Shown here: positions 51,287 to 63,620 of the stretch, piece by piece | Layout: each line of letters begins with the position of its first letter | Position numbering within the stretch: the stretch's first letter is position 1 | Assembly (NCBI RefSeq): GCF_022512515.1 | Contig: NZ_JAKWBK010000001.1 | Coordinates: forward strand, 3,472,001-3,536,000 | DNA length: 64,000 bases | Direction of reading: 5' to 3' | Source of the DNA: Paraniabella hibiscisoli | GTDB lineage: Bacteria; Bacteroidota; Bacteroidia; Chitinophagales; Chitinophagaceae | The notes under the pieces: model-generated | The model's database searches: none | Seen by the model: the letters and a program-made list of their open reading frames with translations, nothing else | What the model was told of the DNA's origin: nothing | Position numbers and translations under genes: made by a program

Positions 51287-54200
51287 TTAAGTCCCTGCTT
51301 TTGCGGTAATCCTGGGGGCGCATTCATACCTTTTTTTAAACTCCCTGAAAAAATAGGACTCATTGTTAAAGCCGCTGTTCAGGAAGATCTCTCCAACCGG
51401 CATATTGGTGTGGATGAGCAGGTCGGCTGCCTTTGCCAAACGTGTATGCTTGATGAATTCTCCGGGCGTCATTCCTGTCAGGGATTTAGTTTTGCGGTAA
51501 AGCTGCATCTTGCTCAGGAAGATGGTTTTTTCGAGTAGGGCTGCATTAAGCTCTGGATTGAGTATTTCTTCCTGTATAATACGGGTAAGCTGCTCAAGGA
51601 ATGCTTTGTCATCTTTTTTGATCCCGGCATCACGAACAGGTAGATTACTATCTGCATTTTTAAACAGTTGCTGTATGCGTTTCTGGTATTCGATCAGCTT
51701 TCTTACCCTTACTTTGAGGTTCGACGTATTAAATGGCTTTGAAATATAAGCGTCAGCTCCGGCCTCATAGCCCTCCATATGTTGTTCTTCCATTGATCTG
51801 GCCGAAAGCAGGATAACGGGTATCTGGCAGGTTGCCGGGGTTTCTTTGATTAACTTACATAATTCAAGACCGTTTACCTTAGGCATCAATATATCAGCAA
51901 TTACCAAAGAGGGCATATAGGTATTGACGAGTTCGGCAGCCTGCCCTCCGTCTTCTGCTTCATATATGATATAGTCATTTTTTAGAATATCTCTTAACAG
52001 GTAGCGTATTTCCGCTTCATCGTCTACAATTACCACAATGTCCCTTTCTTTATTCTGAATTTCCTCTATAGCAGCCGTTTTATTTCCCAGGTTAACGGGA
52101 CGTGACAGGCTATCAGAGGTCATTACAGTAAACAGCTCGGAAGGGGTATCGTCTGCCACCGGCTGCTCCTGCACCGGCTGGTTGATGTTTTTTAATGGAA
52201 TGCTGGTTGTAAAGCAAATGCCATTCTGCCTGTTTTCGGCCACAATGGTTCCTTCAAGCAGGTTTACCAGCTGGGAAGTGAAGGCGAGACCGATGCCTGT
52301 ACCATAACTGTCGGGTGCGTTTTTAATGTTATCGCCGGTATAGAATTTTTTGAAAATATCGCGGAGCTGCTCTTCCGGTAAATGAGCGCCCGAGTTAAAC
52401 ACCTGCAAGGATAACTGATTGTCGATGATCGAAGCATGGAAGGATACCTTCTCGTTTTTGCCGGTGTATTTAAAGGCATTGGATAGCAAATTGAATAGGA
52501 TCTTTTCCAGTTTGTCCTTGTCCATCCAACCCATCATGTTGCCGGCAATATGATAATCGTATTCCAGTTTTCTTTTTTCAGCCAGGGGTGCAAACGGCTC
52601 CACTATATTTGTTAATAATGCAGTGAGGTTAAGATAGCTGAAGTTGTTTCGGGTATACCCGGTATCGGCTTTTCTGAATTCAAACAGCTGGTGCAGCAGG
52701 TAAGTGAGTTTTGCTGTTTGCTGTTTAATCAGAGACAGATATTTGTTCCTGTCATCTTTAATAAGTAGGTTGTCTGCTTTTTCTGTGAATCGTTCGAAGC
52801 CACCCATAATGAGCGTGAGCGGGGTTTGCAGCTCATGTGCGATATTGGTAAAAAAGCCGATACGGTTTTCATGTACCTCTTCTTCTTTTAACCGCATTAG
52901 TTGTTCGAGCTTCAGTTGCTGTTTTATTACCGTTCTTCTTTTACGGTAGCTGTATAAAGCATAAAGGGCAAAACCAAAGATCAATGCGTATACAATAAAG
53001 GCCCATATGCTCAGCCAGGGATAAGGTTGTATTTTTACCTGTAGCACCGTGATTTCGTTCGAACTGAGTCCCTCTCCGTTATTCCATTTTATTTTGAGCT
53101 CGTAGCTGCCGGGCGGAAGATTACTATAAGATATCTTGGCTATGGCTTTCTGTGTATTCCATGTATGATCATAGCCTTCCAGGAAGTAAGATATTTCAAA
53201 TTTTTCGGCATTGGCAAAATTAATGGCCGATGCTTCAAGGCTAATATAATTTTCGTCCCGGGGAGTTGTATAGAGAGGGGAATAGCCGTTTTATTATTGG
53301 GGAAAACAAAAAGACTGTTTTGCCCCGAACCCTGGTTTCCCGCAGTAACGTATGAAATAAGCATGTTTCCCAGGTAATTGCTTTTGCTGATCCGGGCGGG
53401 CAGGAAACTATTGAACCCAGATATGCCACCAAAGTAGAGCTTGCCATTTTTATCTTTCCATACAGCGCCGTCACTAAACTCGCTGCTTTGCAAACCATCG
53501 GTTTGCTGGTAATTACTAACCGATAAATTAGGCCAGTTGATCTTGGCTATTCCTTTATTGCTGCTGATCCAGATGTTCCCTTCATTGTCTTCCGTGATGG
53601 CGTGGATGGTATTATTGGGAAGACCCTGTTCGGTGGTGATCTTTCTAAAAACAGGGTTGCTTTTGTTTATTTCATCCGGCAGTAAAAAATTAAGTCCGTA
53701 GCTGGTACCTATCCATAGAACACTTCTCTTATCCTTATATATATAAATGATATCATTGTTGGATAAGCTGCCTTCATAAGTAAAGGCCTTAAAGGTTCTG
53801 AACCGACCGGTTTTCTTGTTTAAAAGACTAAGCCCGCCATACCTGCAACCCACCCAGATATGATCTTTATCGTAAGGTGTGATGGAATAAATAATATTAT
53901 TGGCCGGACCTTTATCTTTTTCTCCTGCGCTATATTTTCGCCCCGAAGCATATTTGATACTACCATTTACTGCTCTCGAAAAACGGAGGTGTAACAGGCC
54001 GTACCCACTGGTGCCCACCCATATAGAGCTATCGGGGTCCTGGTAAATGCTATACACCGATCCAAAATCAGGGCAGGTTTCTTTATTGATAATATCAGAC
54101 CATTTAAAGAACCGGTCCCTGTTTGCTTCATATATATTCAACCCGGCTCCATCTGTTCCTATATAAATAAGGTTATCTATCCCTTTTTTTAAAGCATATA

Positions 54201-55371
54201 CTGAATTGTTGTCGAGATATTCAGGTGCAGTTATGTTTTTAAACTCTTTTTCTTTTGATGGGTTAGCGTAGGTAATAATCCCCCTTCCTTTTGTTGCTAC
54301 CCATAATTGCTGCCCGTTTTCACAAAAAGCACGTACCGGGCGGTTGTAGGCGCTGCCCTGTTGAAATAGCGAAACTGTTCCAAAGAATTTTGTTTGAGGC
54401 GTTATTTTGATAACACCGTTACCATCTGTGCCTGCCCAAAGGGTTTCATCTTTTAAGGCCCAACTGGTAACCCTTATATTGGTGAGAAATCTGGATACCT
54501 CAGGCATAATGCCCGAAGGTTGCCATACATGATTAAATATACTGCAGCCACTTGTACTCCAGGCAATGAAATAATGATTATTATAAAAGGTGATTGAATT
54601 GACTGTGCTGCCTAACGCGACAAGGGCAGAGGATCCGCCTGGGGTATAACGATATAAATAGGCGTCGTTTTTGGCAAATAAAAGCTGGTTATTAACGAGG
54701 AAAAAATTAGTAGCGCCGTTTGTTATAGCAGCTATTAACCTGGGGTGGTTTTGCGAAAGCGTCCATAATTGTAGCTGATCATTTTCTGTAAGAATGATCA
54801 AACAGTTGTTACTGTCGAAGGAGAATTTCTTAATCTTAAGGGATATGGTTCCAGGAATGGCTTCGAATTTATTTTGCTTCAGGTTATAATGGGTTAATCC
54901 TTGCCGTTGTGTATAGCAAAATACCTGTCCATTTGAATCAATGGCAATTTTATACTCGTGCTCGGTAATATTCCCCGGTACATTTTGCTGATAAAAGAAA
55001 TTATAAAACCGGCCTTCTTTTTTGTCGTATCGGGTTATACCTCCAATAGTGGTGATCCACAAGTTGCCGCTCTTATCTTCGTCAATTGCCTGGATGATGT
55101 TACTGCCGATACTTTGCTGATCGTTATTTGAGTTATAATTAAATATCCTCAGGCGGCTTCCTTCAAACATGTTTAAGCCATCCCAGGTACCCAGCCAAAG
55201 CAACCCGTCTTTATCTATATGCAGATCATTAATGGAGCTGTTGGATAAACCGTTGTAATTGTCATATGCCTGTACCAGGAATGAATCTGCCGGTGAGGCC
55301 GCAAAACTTCTACTGCTGATTAACAAAAAAGAGCACCATAGCAGCAAACATTTTATGCAGTTATTGATCAT
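51287..55371 (-). CDS. Hybrid two-component system sensor/regulator (HTCS)
   Basis: About 1361 residues, one break near 53262 (G or C run; joins IQLPG to DENYISLEASAINFANAEKF). Order: signal peptide (CLLLWCSFLLISSRSFA), two seven-bladed Reg_prop propellers (~30-720; blades such as INDLHIDKDGLLWLGTWDGL), Y_Y_Y domain (NLPPGSYELKIKWNNGEGLS), one TM (AFIVYALIFGFALYALYSYR), HisKA with His in FFTNIAHELQTPLTLI, HATPase (KILFNLLSNAFKYTG, GTGIGLAF), receiver (IVVIVDDEAEIRYLL, phospho-Asp in VIADILMP, Lys in ISKPF) and an AraC HTH (MQLYRKTKSLTGMTPGEF, GFNNESYFFREFKKRY). Such proteins bind a breakdown oligosaccharide in the periplasm and switch on the adjacent SusCD operon, here just downstream. Confidence 0.94.
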
Positions 55372-55513
55372 GAAGCCTTATCGTTTATAAAGCAAGTATA
55401 CGGAATCCAGGCATTAATACGTTAACAGGGATTTTCGTTGACGCTCACTCGAATAGTTCAATGTAGTATTAAACGAATACCAGGATCTTTTACAGTTGTG
55501 TCATAGATCGTAG

Positions 55514-57475
55514 TTACTTCAGTATAATACCAGCTAGTGGCGGCAGATTGATTGTGATTCTATACTTTTTAGAGGCCTCATCTAACAGCTCGCTTCTTAT
55601 CTCCTGATTAAATACATTACCGGTACCGTCAAACTCTTTGAGGTCAGAGTTGAAGACCTCCCGGGTGTAATGCTTACCGTAGGTTTCAATAACCCAGTTG
55701 TTGCGTACTTCGGGCGTGGCATTTAATATAATCAGTACATCATCTTCTTCTTTTTCAGCTTTCCTTTTATAGATCATCACACATTCATTACGGTGATTGA
55801 GGTCTACCCATTCAAATCCCCCGATATCAAACTGGCGCGTGTAAAGCGCCGGCTCATTTTTCAATACCTGGTTAAGCGTTTTTAAACAATGTTGTGCTCC
55901 TTTGTGGCTGTCGTGCTCTAACAAATGCCAGTCTAATTCTGATTTGTAATTCCATTCGCTGGTTTGTCCAAACTCGCTGCCCATAAACAAGAGTTTGCCT
56001 CCGGGATGTGTCCACATATAAGTGAAGAACAGCCGGAGATTAGCAAATTTTTGCCATAGGTCGCCGGGCATTTTAAATAGCAGCGGACTTTTACCGTGTA
56101 CTACTTCATCATGACTAATGGGTAGCATAAAGTTCTCATCATAATAGTACATCATACTAAAAGTAAACTGGTTCTGATGAAAAGTGCGGTGAACTGCTTC
56201 CAGTTTAAAATAGTCGAGCGAGTCGTGCATCCAGCCCATCATCCATTTCATGCCAAAACCCAGGCCGCCTGTAAACGTAGGTTTTGATACGCCGGGCCAA
56301 TCGGTAGCTTCTTCTGCAATGGTTTGTACACCCGGAAAATCACGGTACACCATTTCGTTAAGGTTTTTAATAAAGTCGATCGCTTCCAGGTTACCATCGC
56401 CTCCATGTTCATTAGGCTCCCATTCGCCCTCTTTGCGGGAGTAATTCAGCTTTAGCATGGAGCTTACAGCATCAACCCGTATGCCATCTATATGAAAAAG
56501 ATCAAACCAGAACCTTGCATTACTGATCAGGAAGGACTTTACTTCGCCTCTTTTATAATTGAATATATAGCTGTTCCAATCGGGATGGAAGCCTTTTCGC
56601 ATGTCGGCATATTCGTAAGTATGATTGCCGTCAAACATAAAAAGACCATGCGAGTCGTAGGGAAAGTGCGAGGGCACCCAATCTAATATTACGCCAATGC
56701 CTTCCTGGTGAAAAGCATCGACCAGGCGCATAAATCCTTGCGGATCACCAAACCTTGATGTAGGTGCAAAATAGCCGGTGATCTGGTAGCCCCAGCTTCC
56801 GTCGAAAGGGTGCTCTGCAACGGGCATAAACTCCACATGGGTAAAGCCCATTTCTTTTACATAAGGCACCAGGCTTTCTTTCATTTCATCATAGCTTAGG
56901 TATTTATGCTCATCAGTTGCATCAGGTCTTTTCCAGCTTGCCAGGTGCACTTCGTACACACTCCATGGAGCGTTCAACGCATTGTGTTTTGCCCTGTTTT
57001 GCATCCATTCGTTATCATTCCATTCATATTGCAGGTCCCAGGTTATAGAAGCGGTAAGTGGTTTTAGCTCCCAGAAATTAGCGAAAGGGTCGCCTTTATC
57101 TGCAATGCGGTTATTAGGCCCGGCTATGTGATATTTATAGAGTTCTCCTTGTTTAATGTCTGGTATAAATCCTTCCCAAATTCCACTATTATCCCATCTG
57201 GGCGTAAGGGGGTGAAAGCTTATCCCAGTCGTTAAAATTACCCGTTACAAAAACAAACTTGGCACTCGGCGCCCACACGCAAAAATACATACCCCAAACG
57301 CCGTTAACTTGTAGGGGGTGGAGCCAAATTTTTCATATAATGTATAATTAGAGCCATTCTGAAAATTAGTGATGTCTTCTTCTGTCAGGATGGAGTAGTT
57401 CCAGACAGGTTTGGTGGTGTCTATAAAATTTTTCTTTTCAAAACTTTCCTGCAAAATTTTAATATCAATAGGCAT
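55514..57475 (-). CDS. glgB: 1,4-alpha-glucan branching enzyme
   Basis: About 653 residues, GH13. ATG at 57475 ([20 protein letters not shown]); a TTG 18 bases upstream is an alternative. Two breaks near 57305 and 57218 fall in the N-terminal CBM48 region ([20 protein letters not shown], then [20 protein letters not shown]); the second needs two added bases or one removed. The GH13 barrel is clear: [31 protein letters not shown], nucleophile Asp in [15 protein letters not shown], acid Glu in [12 protein letters not shown], and [14 protein letters not shown]. It puts alpha-1,6 branches in glycogen. Same strand and 140 bases from the HTCS gene, but not evidently part of that locus. Confidence 0.93.
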
Positions 57476-57773
57476 GGTGAATGTTTGAGGCAATTTACGA
57501 TAATTATGATACCAACAACGTTGTTCAGGTTGAATTCCGTTATTCGCCGATAAAAAAGAGGAGTTTACCGGAAGTGAGGTACAGGTTACTTTAAATATTT
57601 CTATTTTTATACCTGATCGAATGTCAAACGGATGCTACGCGCTATTCGTAGATATCTATTATTGTCGTATTTTAACAAAAAATTGATTGCCTGAAATCTT
57701 TTTGTGCTAATTGTTTATGGAAATTTGTTTGTCGCGCGTCTTAAACGCTTATAACTACTTATCGAAACCAACT

Positions 57774-60586
57774 ATGAGATTATACCTTACGCTTGCCTTA
57801 CTGTTTGCATGTAGTCTATTCACTTATGCACAAACTTCTACTATCAAAGGAGCTTTGGTAGATTCCGCGGATAAAAAGAGCTTACAAAACACAGTAGTAG
57901 TGCTGGTGAATGGTAAAGATTCAACCTTGGTTGATTTTACCAGGGCAGGAGCAGAAGGTGATTTTCGGCTTAATGTACCCGATACGGGTAATTATACGCT
58001 AATGGTTACACATCCGTATTTTGCTGATATCTCGGAGAGCATAAAAATGCAGCCCGGTATGCCTGTTAATATGGGTTTTATCAATATGATTTCAAAAGCA
58101 AAGCTGCTGGACGAAGTTATTGTTAAGGCTAATAAGGCCATGTTTATGAGAGGCGATACAACCGTATTCACTGCCGATAGCTTTAAAGTTGCTGAAGGAG
58201 CAAATGTAGAGGAGCTTTTGAAAAGGCTCCCGGGTTTTCAGGTAGACCGGAACGGTAATATCACAGCAATGGGGCAAAGTGTGAAAAAGGTTTTAGTCGA
58301 TGGCGAAGAGTTTTTGGTACCGATCCGGGTATTGCCACAAAAAATCTGAGGGCAGATATAGTACAGGAAGTTAAAGTATACGACAGGGCCAGCGATCAGG
58401 CCAATTTTACAGGCATCGACGATGGAGTAAAGGACAGAACCATTGATCTAAAATTGAAAGAGGATAAAAAGAAGGGATACTTTGGTAAGGTAGATGCCGG
58501 GGAGGTCTTAGAGAACGTTCGGCATTTAATGATGACGCAGGTAAGGGCAGGTACTATGGAGCTGCGATGCTCAACTCTTTCAAGGCTAAGCGAAAACTAG
58601 CAGCTTATGGTATTAGCAGCAACACTGGCTTTATGAACCTGGATTGGGAGGATGCAGATAAGTATGGATCGGGAGCTACAAGTTCCGGCATTACTGAAGA
58701 TGGGGGAATGTATATTTCATACGGTGGCGGTGATTATAATTCAAGCAATGGTATTCCTGTTAATTATAACGGAGGACTGCATTACAGTAACAAGTTTAAT
58801 AAGGATAAGAATTCAGTGAATGCGGCTATAGGTTTGTGCGCATAGACGCACCGGGTAATACGCAGGTGTTTTCTAAAAATTTTACACCGGATTCATCCTG
58901 GAATACGAATTCGATAAATAACTATTTGAGTATATCGGACAAGCATAGCGGCAATTTTGTTTTTGAAACAAAGTTGGACTCTATGAATACCCTAAAACTT
59001 ACCACCGGTGTTAATTTGAATTTCAGCAAATCTAATGGCGATTACGATGTAGAAAATTTGAACGGTGAGACGAGTGCGATGATCAACACCAACAACCGGA
59101 GAAGTAATGATGATAGGGATCAATCGGCCTACAATGCCAACTTATTGTGGATGCATAAATTTAAAAAGCAGTATCGCACTATTTCTGTTAATACCAGCTT
59201 TAATGCCAATAAAAGTAACAGTGACGGATTCTTGTACTCCCAGCTGGACTTTTATAAGAACGATATAGTTGATAGTACCAATATTATTGATCAGAGAAAT
59301 TTAATTAATAATACGAGCAATACTATAGGCTCTCGTATTTCTTATACGGAGCCATTGGCAAAAGACTTTTACCTGGAAGCCAGTTATGCTTTCAATAGAG
59401 TGGATAGGAATAATGTGCGTGATATTTTGGCAAAAGGTAATGGGGGAGCATATAATAATCGTGTAGACTCTCTAAGTAACAATTTTGATTACAATGAAAT
59501 GTCTAATTCCCCTGGTTTTGGTTTAAGATATAGCAATAAAAAGGTGAATATTAATGTAGGTTCCTCAGTAGCTTTTACTTCCTACGATCAGCTGGATAAT
59601 ACACTGGGTACTGAAACCTCTTTTAGTTTTTCTAACCATTTTCCTCGTGCCAATATATCTTATAAAATAAAACCCAGCGAAAGTGTAAGGCTTTTTTATA
59701 ATGGGAACACTACTGCGCCAAGTCTGAGTCAGCTGCAACCGATCCGGGTTAATACCGATCCGCTGAATCAGTATATAGGAAACCAAGATCTGAGGCCTTC
59801 GTTCGCCCATCGTTTCAGCCTGAGCTACGATAACTGGAAAATGCTATCCGAAAGAAATATTTATGGAGGTATGGATTTTTCGTTTACGCAGAATGCATTC
59901 GCTACGTTCGCTAGTATCAATAACGCAGTACGTACTTCTAAAACGGTTAATACAGATGGTATTTATAATTATAGCGTCTATTTGTCCTATAATAAAAAAT
60001 TGCGAAAAGCTAATCTTCGCGTAGGTCTTAGTCCAAGAATTAATATGAGTCAAATGGTGGACTTTGTGGCCAGCTACAATGGTGAAACGGTTAAGAATAC
60101 AACTAAAAATAGTTTTTATAATTTGCGATTAAGCATTTCGAGGGATGTAGAGAAAAATATAATTTTTATCTGGCTCCTTATTTTGGCTATAATGTGGCGA
60201 AAGCTTCGGTAAGTGAGCAGGCAAATGCCCAATACTGGACAGGAGGTGGGTACCTGGATATGCGTGTTTATTTACCAAAGGAAATTGAAATCTATAATAC
60301 TATAGATGCATCTTTGAGGCAAAAAGACTCTCGTTTTCCGACTAATAACAATTTCGTTTTTTGGAATGCCGAGTTAATTAAATGGATTTACAAGAAGGAG
60401 TTTCAGGTAAAGATTGCAGTTAATGATATTTTGAATCAGAAAAATGGATATTCCCGGAATTTCAATAGTTTCAGCTTTACAGAAACCTATAATAATACTA
60501 TTTTACGCAGGCACTTTTTAGTCGGGTTTGTCTGGAATTTCACGAAAATGAATGGAGGCGCTGCTGTAACTCCTCCCGCGAAATAG
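57774..60586 (+). CDS. Outer-membrane beta-barrel protein with N-terminal regulatory-like domain, four frame breaks
   Basis: About 938 residues. Start MRLYLTLALLFACSLFTYAQ (signal) at 57774, followed by a carboxypeptidase-regulatory-like domain (TSTIKGALVDSADKKSLQNT, GDFRLNVPDTGNYTLMVTHP) and a TonB-receptor-like plug segment (GDTTVFTADSFKVAEGANVE, ELLKRLPGFQVDRNGNITAM, EVKVYDRASDQANFTGIDDG). The barrel has many alternating strands (FYLEASYAFNRVDRNNVRD, HFPRANISYKIKPSESVRLF, YNKKLRKANLRVGLSPRINM) and ends ILRRHFLVGFVWNFTKMNGG. Breaks at ~58311, ~58503, ~58828 and ~60150 are each closed by one added base. It is the barrel type that is regularly found just before GLPGLI proteins, as here; substrate unknown. 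Confidence 0.85.
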
Positions 60587-60638
60587 ACCGTGAGAATGGA
60601 ATGAGTTTATGCCACTATGCAACAATTAATTTAATACA

Positions 60639-61378
60639 ATGAAACAGATTTTAGTTATAGTTTTTTTATAATGGGTGCTTTAGCTGCTAAAGCTCAAACC
60701 TATGTAAACAGCGGGTCTATTGAATATGAAGTTAAGACGAATGTACATGCTTTAAATGAGGGTGATGAATGGTTTGAGCGGTTTAAGGATCAGGTGCCCA
60801 AATTTACAGTTAACTATTATACATTATCGTTTAATGATAATAAGTCGGTTTATAAGTTTGACAGAAAGGGGGATACTAAAAGAGGGTTTTCCTTTGGCTT
60901 AAGTGAGGAGGAAAATGTCTGGTTTAATGATTACAGCAGCAAAACCTATGCTACGCTGATGACGCTTGAAGGGTATTTGCTTTTTAACGGGGAACAGAAA
61001 AAGATTAACTGGAAGCTGGTGCCCAATGATCAGCGCGAAATTGCCGGGTTTAGTTGCCGCAAAGCTCAGACAGTTTTATTTGACAGTGTATATGTTTTTG
61101 TTTACTACACAGATAATATAACGCTCAGTGGTGGTCCTATGAACTTAAATGGATTGCCCGGCACTATACTTGGTGTAACAGTACCTCGTTTGCATACCAG
61201 TTGGATGGCAACAGGTTTAAAACTGGATAAGCCGTCTGCGGCATCTTTGATGCCACCGACAAAAGGTAAAAAGAAGACACAGCAGGAGGTTAAAACTGAT
61301 CTGGCAAGCCTGGCGAAATCCTGGGGCTCCGAAAGCAAGAGATGGCTGGATCAGATGTACTGGCGAACTTTTCTTTAA
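60639..61378 (+). CDS. GLPGLI-family protein
   Basis: About 246 residues. The start at 60639 gives MKQILVIVFFIMGALAAKAQ, a signal peptide, once one T is added to the run of seven near 60663. Body: YVNSGSIEYEVKTNVHALNE, RKGDTKRGFSFGLSEEENVW, YATLMTLEGYLLFNGEQKKI, WKLVPNDQREIAGFSCRKAQ and the family motif GGPMNLNGLPGTILGVTVPR. The GLPGLI family is secreted, limited to Bacteroidota and of unknown role, usually encoded next to a TonB-receptor-like barrel, as seen 53 bases upstream. Its stop overlaps the end of lysC by 4 bases. Confidence 0.9.
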
Positions 61379-62648
61379 GCCTCTTCTCTATACAGCAACC
61401 GCATATTGTGAACGGTTTGCTGTCTCACTAAAAACTGTTTTTCCTCCGCATGTTTTTTCAGCGAAGCATTATCGTAATGTCTTATGGTTAACAGGGTTAA
61501 ACCAGGTGTAACCTGTACATCAAAATTTTCAGATGCTTCAGCAGCAAACTGGCTGATCTTCTCCTCCCTGTTGTCAAAAGCATAGGTAATGCTGATCGCA
61601 CCGTTTTGTGTAAGGGTAGGTGTGATAAAAAGCTTTTCAAATAATTCGTACAATATCTCGGTGTTGTGTTCTCCTATAAAAGAAAAATCTTTCGATTTTA
61701 ACTCCACCATCACCTGGTTTCTCTTAATTACTATAATAGGAGGGAGCTGCTTAACGATATTATTATGAATATGCGTGCCGGGCAGGTCCTTATTCAAAAA
61801 GCATTTTACAAATAATGGATACCTTTATTTTGTAAGGGTTTTATAGTTTTAGGGTGAATGACCTGGGCTCCGTAATAAGCCATTTCAATCACCTCCGTAT
61901 AATTCAATTCGGGGATAGGCACGGCATCGGCAATTTCTTTCGGGTCGGCATTCATCACGCTTTCTACATCCTTCCATATAGTTTGGCTTTCTGCGTCGAG
62001 CATGTTGGAAAATACAGCCGCCGTATAATCGCTGCCTTCACGTCCCAGCGTGGTGCTTTCATTTTCATCGGTGGCGCCGATAAATCCCTGGGTTAATACC
62101 AGAGCACCTTCTGTTAAAACGGGGCGGATAAGCTCATCTACTTTTGCCTGTGTAAAGCTCCAATCAATATTGGCGTCTCTGAAATTGTCATCGGTTCTGA
62201 TGATGTCCCGCACGTCTATCCATTCATTGCGAACGCCGGCTTCATTTAAATAATGGCTTACAATTGCAGTAGACATCAGCTCTCCCGAGCAAACAATCTG
62301 GTCATAATAATAGTCATATTCCCTTACAGGCTGATCGTGCAATAACCATTCAACTTCGGTGAAGAAGTCCTTCAACTGAGCTTCGCAGGTAAGGTAGTTA
62401 GTTACTAAAAGGTACTTGGCTGTATTTAAATGCTGCTGCTTCACTTGCTCAAAAAGCTGTAAAGCCTCCTCGTTTTTTTGCTGGTAGAACGCTTCTGCTA
62501 CTTTTTCGAGGGCATTGGTAGTTTTGCCCATAGCAGAAATTACTACCAAAAGCTGTTCGTTTTGATACTGCACTAAAATATCACCAACATTTTTTATTCT
62601 GTCGACACTATTTACCGAGGCTCCGCCAAACTTAAAAACTTTCACCAT
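61375..62648 (-). CDS. lysC: Aspartate kinase
   Basis: About 424 residues; phosphorylates aspartate, the first step to lysine, threonine, methionine and diaminopimelate. Start at 62648: MVKVFKFGGASVNSVDRIKN, the kinase signature KFGGAS. Then LLVVISAMGKTTNALEKVAE, YDQIVCSGELMSTAIVSHYL, LVLTQGFIGATDENESTTLG REGSDYTAAV, and IWKDVESVMNADPKEIADAV with IEMAYYGAQVIHPKTIKPLQ. One C lost near 61820 hides the join KGIPLFVKCFLNKDLPGT. The C-terminus is ACT-like (VMVELKSKDFSFIGEHNTEI), the usual site of feedback control. No homoserine dehydrogenase part, so monofunctional. Confidence 0.92.
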
Positions 62649-62794
62649 TTGTATTTTTAGAAAGTGCAAATGTCGTGGTTTGTTGGCAATATTTTGAGCG
62701 TCTGGCCCCAGTGCCTGTAGAAAAGCAGGTATAGTTTTTCTGATACAGCCAACTTTTCAACTGTCATCTGCCAACTAAATTGTAGTTTTAGCGC

Positions 62795-63555
62795 ATGGCA
62801 AATGTGAAGATTTCTGTAAGGGACCTGGTAAAAAACTATGGCGATTTTAAGGCCGTTAAAGGCATTTCCTTCGATGTTTTTGAAAACGAAATATTTGGAT
62901 TGCTGGGGCCTAATGGTGCAGGAAAGTCTACTACCCTCGAAATAATAGAAACACTTCGTAAAAAACAAGCGGCTCCGTACAGGTGGCAGGCTATGACCTG
63001 GATGAAAATCCTAATACCATCAAAGGGCTGATTGGCGTACAATTACAGGCCAGCAGTTATTATCCCGGTCTGAGTCTGCTGCAACTGATCGACCTGTTTG
63101 CAGGGTTATATAACCAGAAAGTGGACGGGATGGAATTGCTACGCTCCGTAAACCTGGAAGAAAAGGCAAAGGCGAAGTTCAAAGAGCTAAGCGGCGGTCA
63201 AAAGCAGCGTTTTTCGGTGGCTACCACGCTTATTAACCGGCCGCAGGTAATATTCCTGGATGAACCAACCACCGGCCTCGATCCGCAGGCACGCCGTAAT
63301 TTGTGGGAACTCATTAAAACAATTAAGGCGCAGGGAACCACCATCATTATTACTACGCATTATATGGATGAGGCAGAATATTTGTGTGATCGTATCGCTA
63401 TCATCGATGCAGGAAAGATTGTGGCCCTTGATACACCCGATAACCTGATCGACCACCTGGTCGACTCAGGCTTTGAACGACCAAGAGAGGTGAAGAAGGC
63501 CAACCTGGAAGATGTGTTTATTCAATTGACCGGTAAAACCCTTAGAGAAGCCTGA
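62795..63555 (+). CDS. ABC transporter ATP-binding protein (ABC-2/DrrA type)
   Basis: About 253 residues. MANVKISVRDLVKNYGDFKA, Walker A LLGPNGAGKSTTLEI, Q-loop area GVQLQASSYYPGLSLLQLID, signature LSGGQKQRFSVATTLINRPQ, Walker B VIFLDEPTTGLDP and switch His TTHYMDEAEYLCDRIAI. One A lost near 62962 breaks the frame; seven A give IETLRKKTSGSVQVAGYDLD. This class pairs with ABC-2 permeases for export of drugs, lipids or sugars. The next gene is a prolyl isomerase and no permease is in reach, so the partner must lie elsewhere. Divergent from lysC across 146 bases. Confidence 0.9.
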
Positions 63556-63620
63556 TTTATTTACCGGATGAATTGAATGAGTAGTATAGGTTTTATGAAT
63601 TATTTTTGAAAAAATGTTTT

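Noticed and set aside
53241-53498. Separate small gene within the hybrid sensor
   Set aside because: It is another frame of the sensor gene at a break; the sensor frames continue on both sides.
62657-62968. Minus-strand frame overlapping the lysC start and the ABC ATPase
   Set aside because: It covers the divergent promoter region and the opposite strand of Walker A; no recognisable content.
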